A stretch of DNA of 64,000 nt, taken from Oryzias latipes. Taxonomy: Eukaryota > Chordata > Actinopteri > Beloniformes > Adrianichthyidae. The notes below the pieces were generated by a model. The model did not search any database and had not been told where the DNA came from. It worked only from the letters and a program-made list of their open reading frames with translations. Below are positions 51,749 through 64,000 of the stretch, piece after piece; the stretch's first letter is position 1; every line of letters begins with the position of its first letter. A program made the position numbers and the translations under genes. Where the stretch lies: NCBI RefSeq assembly GCF_002234675.1, contig NC_019873.2, forward strand, positions 6,721,158-6,785,157, read 5' to 3'.

Positions 51749-52110
51749 AACGACAGTCGGGGCTAGGACTTCCTGTTAGACTTTTTGTTTTTGTATTTTT
51801 CCCTTCAGTGGAATTGTACCAAATGTTTCACTTGAAACTGTTTTGGGAATCTACAGCTTTTTATGTGGCACCACAAGTACCACAGTTTGTATTTATGTAC
51901 TAAACATCACCCACTTCCAATGCCATGTTTTTTTTTTTTTCCTCAACTGTGTGTCGTATTTTTAAACCAGTTTTAACGAACATGTCTTAGATTGTACAGT
52001 GTTGTTTGCATTTGTTTTTAATATTCTTTTGGGGAATGACTAAGCTTTGTGTAGTTGTAGCTGATGCTGTGCTTTTTCCTTTTTCAATTAAACGAGTCGG
52101 AAAACAAATC
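51749..52110 (+). other. epcam: epcam B 3' UTR with polyadenylation signal
   Basis: An ATTAAA signal at 52087-52092 lies about 340 bases after the stop codon. Copy A lacks this whole UTR. Confidence 0.7.
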
Positions 52111-54839
52111 GAGGCTGTGGAACTGTTTGGTCAAAACTAGCAGAAGGGGGAAGTGGTTTCCAGAAACTTGTCTTTAAACTGGTTGGTCTGGTTTTTTTTT
52201 CTTTTTTTTTTTTTTCTGCTAGTCAACATCCCGTTTTCTGTGAAACTACAGGTAAAACATTAGCCGGGGTTTTACTGGTTCCACATGACGGCTATAAAAA
52301 AGCAACTGTAAACTGTCAGATCCAAGAGGAAAATTCACTTCTCTTTTGCTCACAACCATTCCTACTTTCCAATTTAGTTTCTCTGTGGCGGCCTTTCTTT
52401 TAACCCCACAGAAACTGGCACAAAAGCAGGTCTGTGACCAGTTCAGGCAGGTGTTGTGTAGCCTGAAGAGGCTCCTCCCCCTTCTCCAGTTCTCAGGCAG
52501 GAATGAAGGTGTGCCTCTAGATACCTGCAACGGGTATCGACATGGCGTTCTTTAAGGCTGGAGTCCCACTGCTTCAATGAATTCTGTGATGCCCTGAAGC
52601 CTGTCAATCATGCAGTCCATGAAGGATTTCTAGTCTGCATACAAGAAAATTTAGTTTAAACTGGAAATCCACATTATCTTTAGGATTACAGATCTTTTAG
52701 TTTCCTTTTATATATTGAGGTTATGAAACTTCAGCAACCACACCCTTCCAGAAACCAGGTGCTCTTGGTGACCAGGTTGTTTGTGGTAAACAAAATGTAT
52801 TCCCCCTGTGCCTTCAGAGTGGACTGTTCCAGTTGCCATGGTGTAGGAACTTCAGGTTTAGAGAGTGAGTTCATTTGATAAACATTAAGTCTCCAGTTCA
52901 ACAGAAAGCTCCCGAGTATTGGTAAATGATTGAACTGTGCCTCCTCTTCTGGCTGCTGAGAAACTAAAGGTTCTGACTTTTTCCTTCAGACTCAGTAAAA
53001 ACACTTCATGTCTGCAAATTCTTTGGTTTCTCATTAAATGTCCATTACCTCCTTTTTCATTATGGTATCTCACGCTGTAACAGAGTTTGACTTCCTGTTT
53101 GGGTGTAGAAAGAGATACAAAAGTAATAAAAACAGACTGACATTCTCAAAAGTTGAAAAGAGATATTTTTGGTCCCAAATCTACATTTTTTTAACATTGT
53201 GTGGAATGACAAAACAAATGTGTGTACCTGATCCTGCTCTTTATGAAATTACATACGACAAAGAACTTTGATAAACCCATAAAGAGGCTTTGAATTATAA
53301 TTTAGGCTACATTGGACCAGCATGCAGCACTGGCTGCAGCTCACAACTGAGTTGATGTTGGCACAGGCAGATTTCTGAATGACCTGCCACAGCAAAGAAA
53401 ATGAAATGCCAGATAGAAAGTGACTATTAACACGTCATTTTCCAAATACGTGCGGCCAGTCACGTGCTGAACTTTTTTCTTGGCCGCACGAACCCAGAGG
53501 AAGAGTTCAGATTAGGGGTTAGGGTTAAACTGCGTTCACACCAAAACGCGATTGGAGCGGCAGAGGCGGCCAGTTTCCATGTTGAGGCAATGATACAGAT
53601 GCAATCTGAGGTCCTGCAGTGCAATTTGGGCAGCAGTGCAGCGATATTTGGTGCCCATCTGAACCAAATCGCCCAGCAGTAGCCGGCCGATGGAGCGACT
53701 GCGGTCACTATTCCGCCTCCTGCTAGGCGAGGCAAAGAGCCGCTGCGGGACGGGGAGCCAGCCTGATCGGCCTCCTGAACTTTAGATTTTTCTTATTTTC
53801 ATTGAGGCTACAAAACGGTCTCTGAACTGATTGTTACTTTTATTTTTCCCCTCTCTGGGGAACAGGGAACTTGTGCAATGCGCATGCGCCACTGGACCAC
53901 TGTGACATCACAAAAGCTCATTAACCGAGCGTTTTTGTGACAGTTTGACCGATTTATGAGGAGAAATACTCAAAAATGCAAAAATGATTTTTTTTTCACG
54001 TTTGTTCTTTCATAAGAAAAATGCCACAGGTACATAAAACAAGAAACATGATTTAATAGGAGGGGGGACTTTGTGGAAATTTCTTGTTACTTAAGTAGAA
54101 GTAAAAAAAAAGAGGAGCAATTTTGTTCACTTCTTTACTTAAAGTACTAAATATCTGGTTAAAAAAAGTACTGTTCAAAGTCCCACTGGTTTCTCAATCA
54201 TCATTATGCAACTTTAGCCAAAATAAAAAAAACCTGCATAGTTTTGGACATCGTTTCTGCAGAGCAGCAGGAGTTCATTAGAAATCGGGTTGTGGTTTTT
54301 ACCGCTGGTGCACAGCAACCCCACCCCCTCTTCCTGTCATGCATAATTGAGAGCTCCTTGTTTACACTCTCTCTTGCTGGCTTACAGCCCCTCATGCCCC
54401 CAGGCTAACATTAAAATGGCGAGCAGCCGTACAGTTTAGATCCAGACTCCAGCTCAGACGAGGAAAACGAAGGCGTACATGGATCTATTTGTCTGTCAGT
54501 GGATGCATCAGGATAGAGCAGAGCAGGGAGTTTGTGGGCCGCCCAGTGTATTTTCTACATCAAAATAAGCTCTTTTTCAAATGGCATGTTTGTCTGCTAC
54601 TGATTCATAATAATTTGAATAAGTAAATACTCATGAATGGAATTATAAGCTTAATTTTCTTTACAAATGTCCTCCATCAAAAAATGCTGCAAGAACACCA
54701 AAAACCTCATTTTCATCAGAGTGGGTCTTTAAAAGTCTAAATGCTTCATCTGATTCTTGCTTAGAACCCATGAAGGAAGGCGTGTCACAAAATAAAAGTG
54801 ATTAGAAAGCTTTGGTGTCTGCAGACCATAAAAAGCTGC
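52111..54839. other. Intergenic region between convergent genes
   Basis: No exon or RNA gene supported. It contains T-rich runs and a gcgttcacaccaaaacgcg motif near 53533 of the kind seen in fish DNA transposon remnants. Short frames have no domain and do not continue across splice sites. Confidence 0.5.
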
Positions 54840-54845
54840 TTTATT
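54840..54845 (-). terminator. Candidate polyadenylation signal of the plekhh2-like gene
   Basis: tttatt on the plus strand is AATAAA on the gene strand, about 515 bases after the stop. Other AATAAA copies at about 54864 and 55084 are alternatives. Confidence 0.45.
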
Positions 54846-55357
54846 GGGGGCAAAAATGGGACTTTTATTTGAGTGAGAAATAAATAAAGAAAATTACAGA
54901 CAAAACATTTCCCAATTTGGCCAATATAGAGAACAGATTCTTTATCAGAAATTTACTCTTAAATTAAAAGGAAAACATACTTAATTACAATGAAATGAGC
55001 CCACCTCTAGTTCTAAATCCTTCATCAGAAGATGCTACCATTAATGCAGGAGTGACAGGATTTATACAAATAGAAACTCAAACTTTATTTGAAATTTGCC
55101 CTTTTTCTGCTCTAATCTTTCCTTTGAGTTGAAATGTTTTGTGTAAACTAAACACATGAAAGTGCTTATAAACTCCAAATACCTTGAAAAGTAATCTAAA
55201 AAAACAACATGGCTATAAGTTTGCATTTAAAAACAAGGAATCAGCCTTTAATGCCCCACGTCGGGAAGATTCTGCTTCCTTTGTGTTTTGGTAGCAGCAA
55301 AGGCCTGGTGGCGGTAGTTGAAGCCTTTTTTGGAGGGTTTTGGGGGATCTCCCTGGG

Positions 55358-64000
<8,643 letters not shown>

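Overview
The window is nuclear DNA from a teleost fish. It carries two vertebrate multi-exon genes, an epcam-type adhesion gene (two intact copies) and the 3' part of a plekhh2-like gene. Between and inside them lies a dense fish-type repeat load: L1/Tx1, L2, CR1/Rex1-like and R4/Dong-like LINEs, BEL/Pao and Ty3/Gypsy LTR elements, hAT, Tc1 and TTAA-flanked MITEs, and a tRNA-derived SINE. AT-rich non-coding DNA, GT-AG introns and species-typical repeats make a bacterial or viral source untenable. The exact species cannot be told.

Layout. 1-391: hAT remnant. 732-6130: first copy of a segmental duplicon built from two diverged sub-units and carrying a private LINE, a SINE and minisatellites. 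6160-8966: LINE and Gypsy debris and a (TA)n tract. 9123-14708: epcam copy A, nine exons, with intron 1 swollen to 4.1 kb by an antisense LINE and an antisense Gypsy piece. 15136-38137: a 23 kb transposon nest. An antisense L1-like LINE is split by a BEL/Pao element with an intact 1842-aa polyprotein. That element's 3' LTR is split by a full-length L1-type element with both ORFs intact. The same outer LINE is split again by an L2 element. An R4/Dong-like fragment and another L1 fragment follow. 38138-42840: second duplicon copy. 42870-43918: Tc1, fold-back and LINE remnants. 43926-44405: a deleted epcam pseudogene (copy C). 44758-47859: a TTAA MITE and a 1.2 kb element with perfect 41-bp inverted ends. 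49846-51748: epcam copy B, nine exons, compact. 55358-63361 (minus): the last nine coding exons of a plekhh2-like MyTH4-FERM gene, convergent with epcam B and running off the right edge.

Interpretation. The repeated order (upstream duplicon, epcam body, spacer) indicates tandem duplication of an epcam-containing block. One copy decayed to a pseudogene, one stayed compact, and one (A) stayed intact but acquired a new upstream region and a large intron. Most of the distance between the copies is nested retrotransposons inserted after duplication. No operon-like or novel multi-gene system was seen. The most unusual structures are the BEL element bounded by a 66-bp direct repeat and a 12-bp inverted repeat with no 5' LTR, and the 46655-47859 element with its 21-bp array and 50-bp hairpin.
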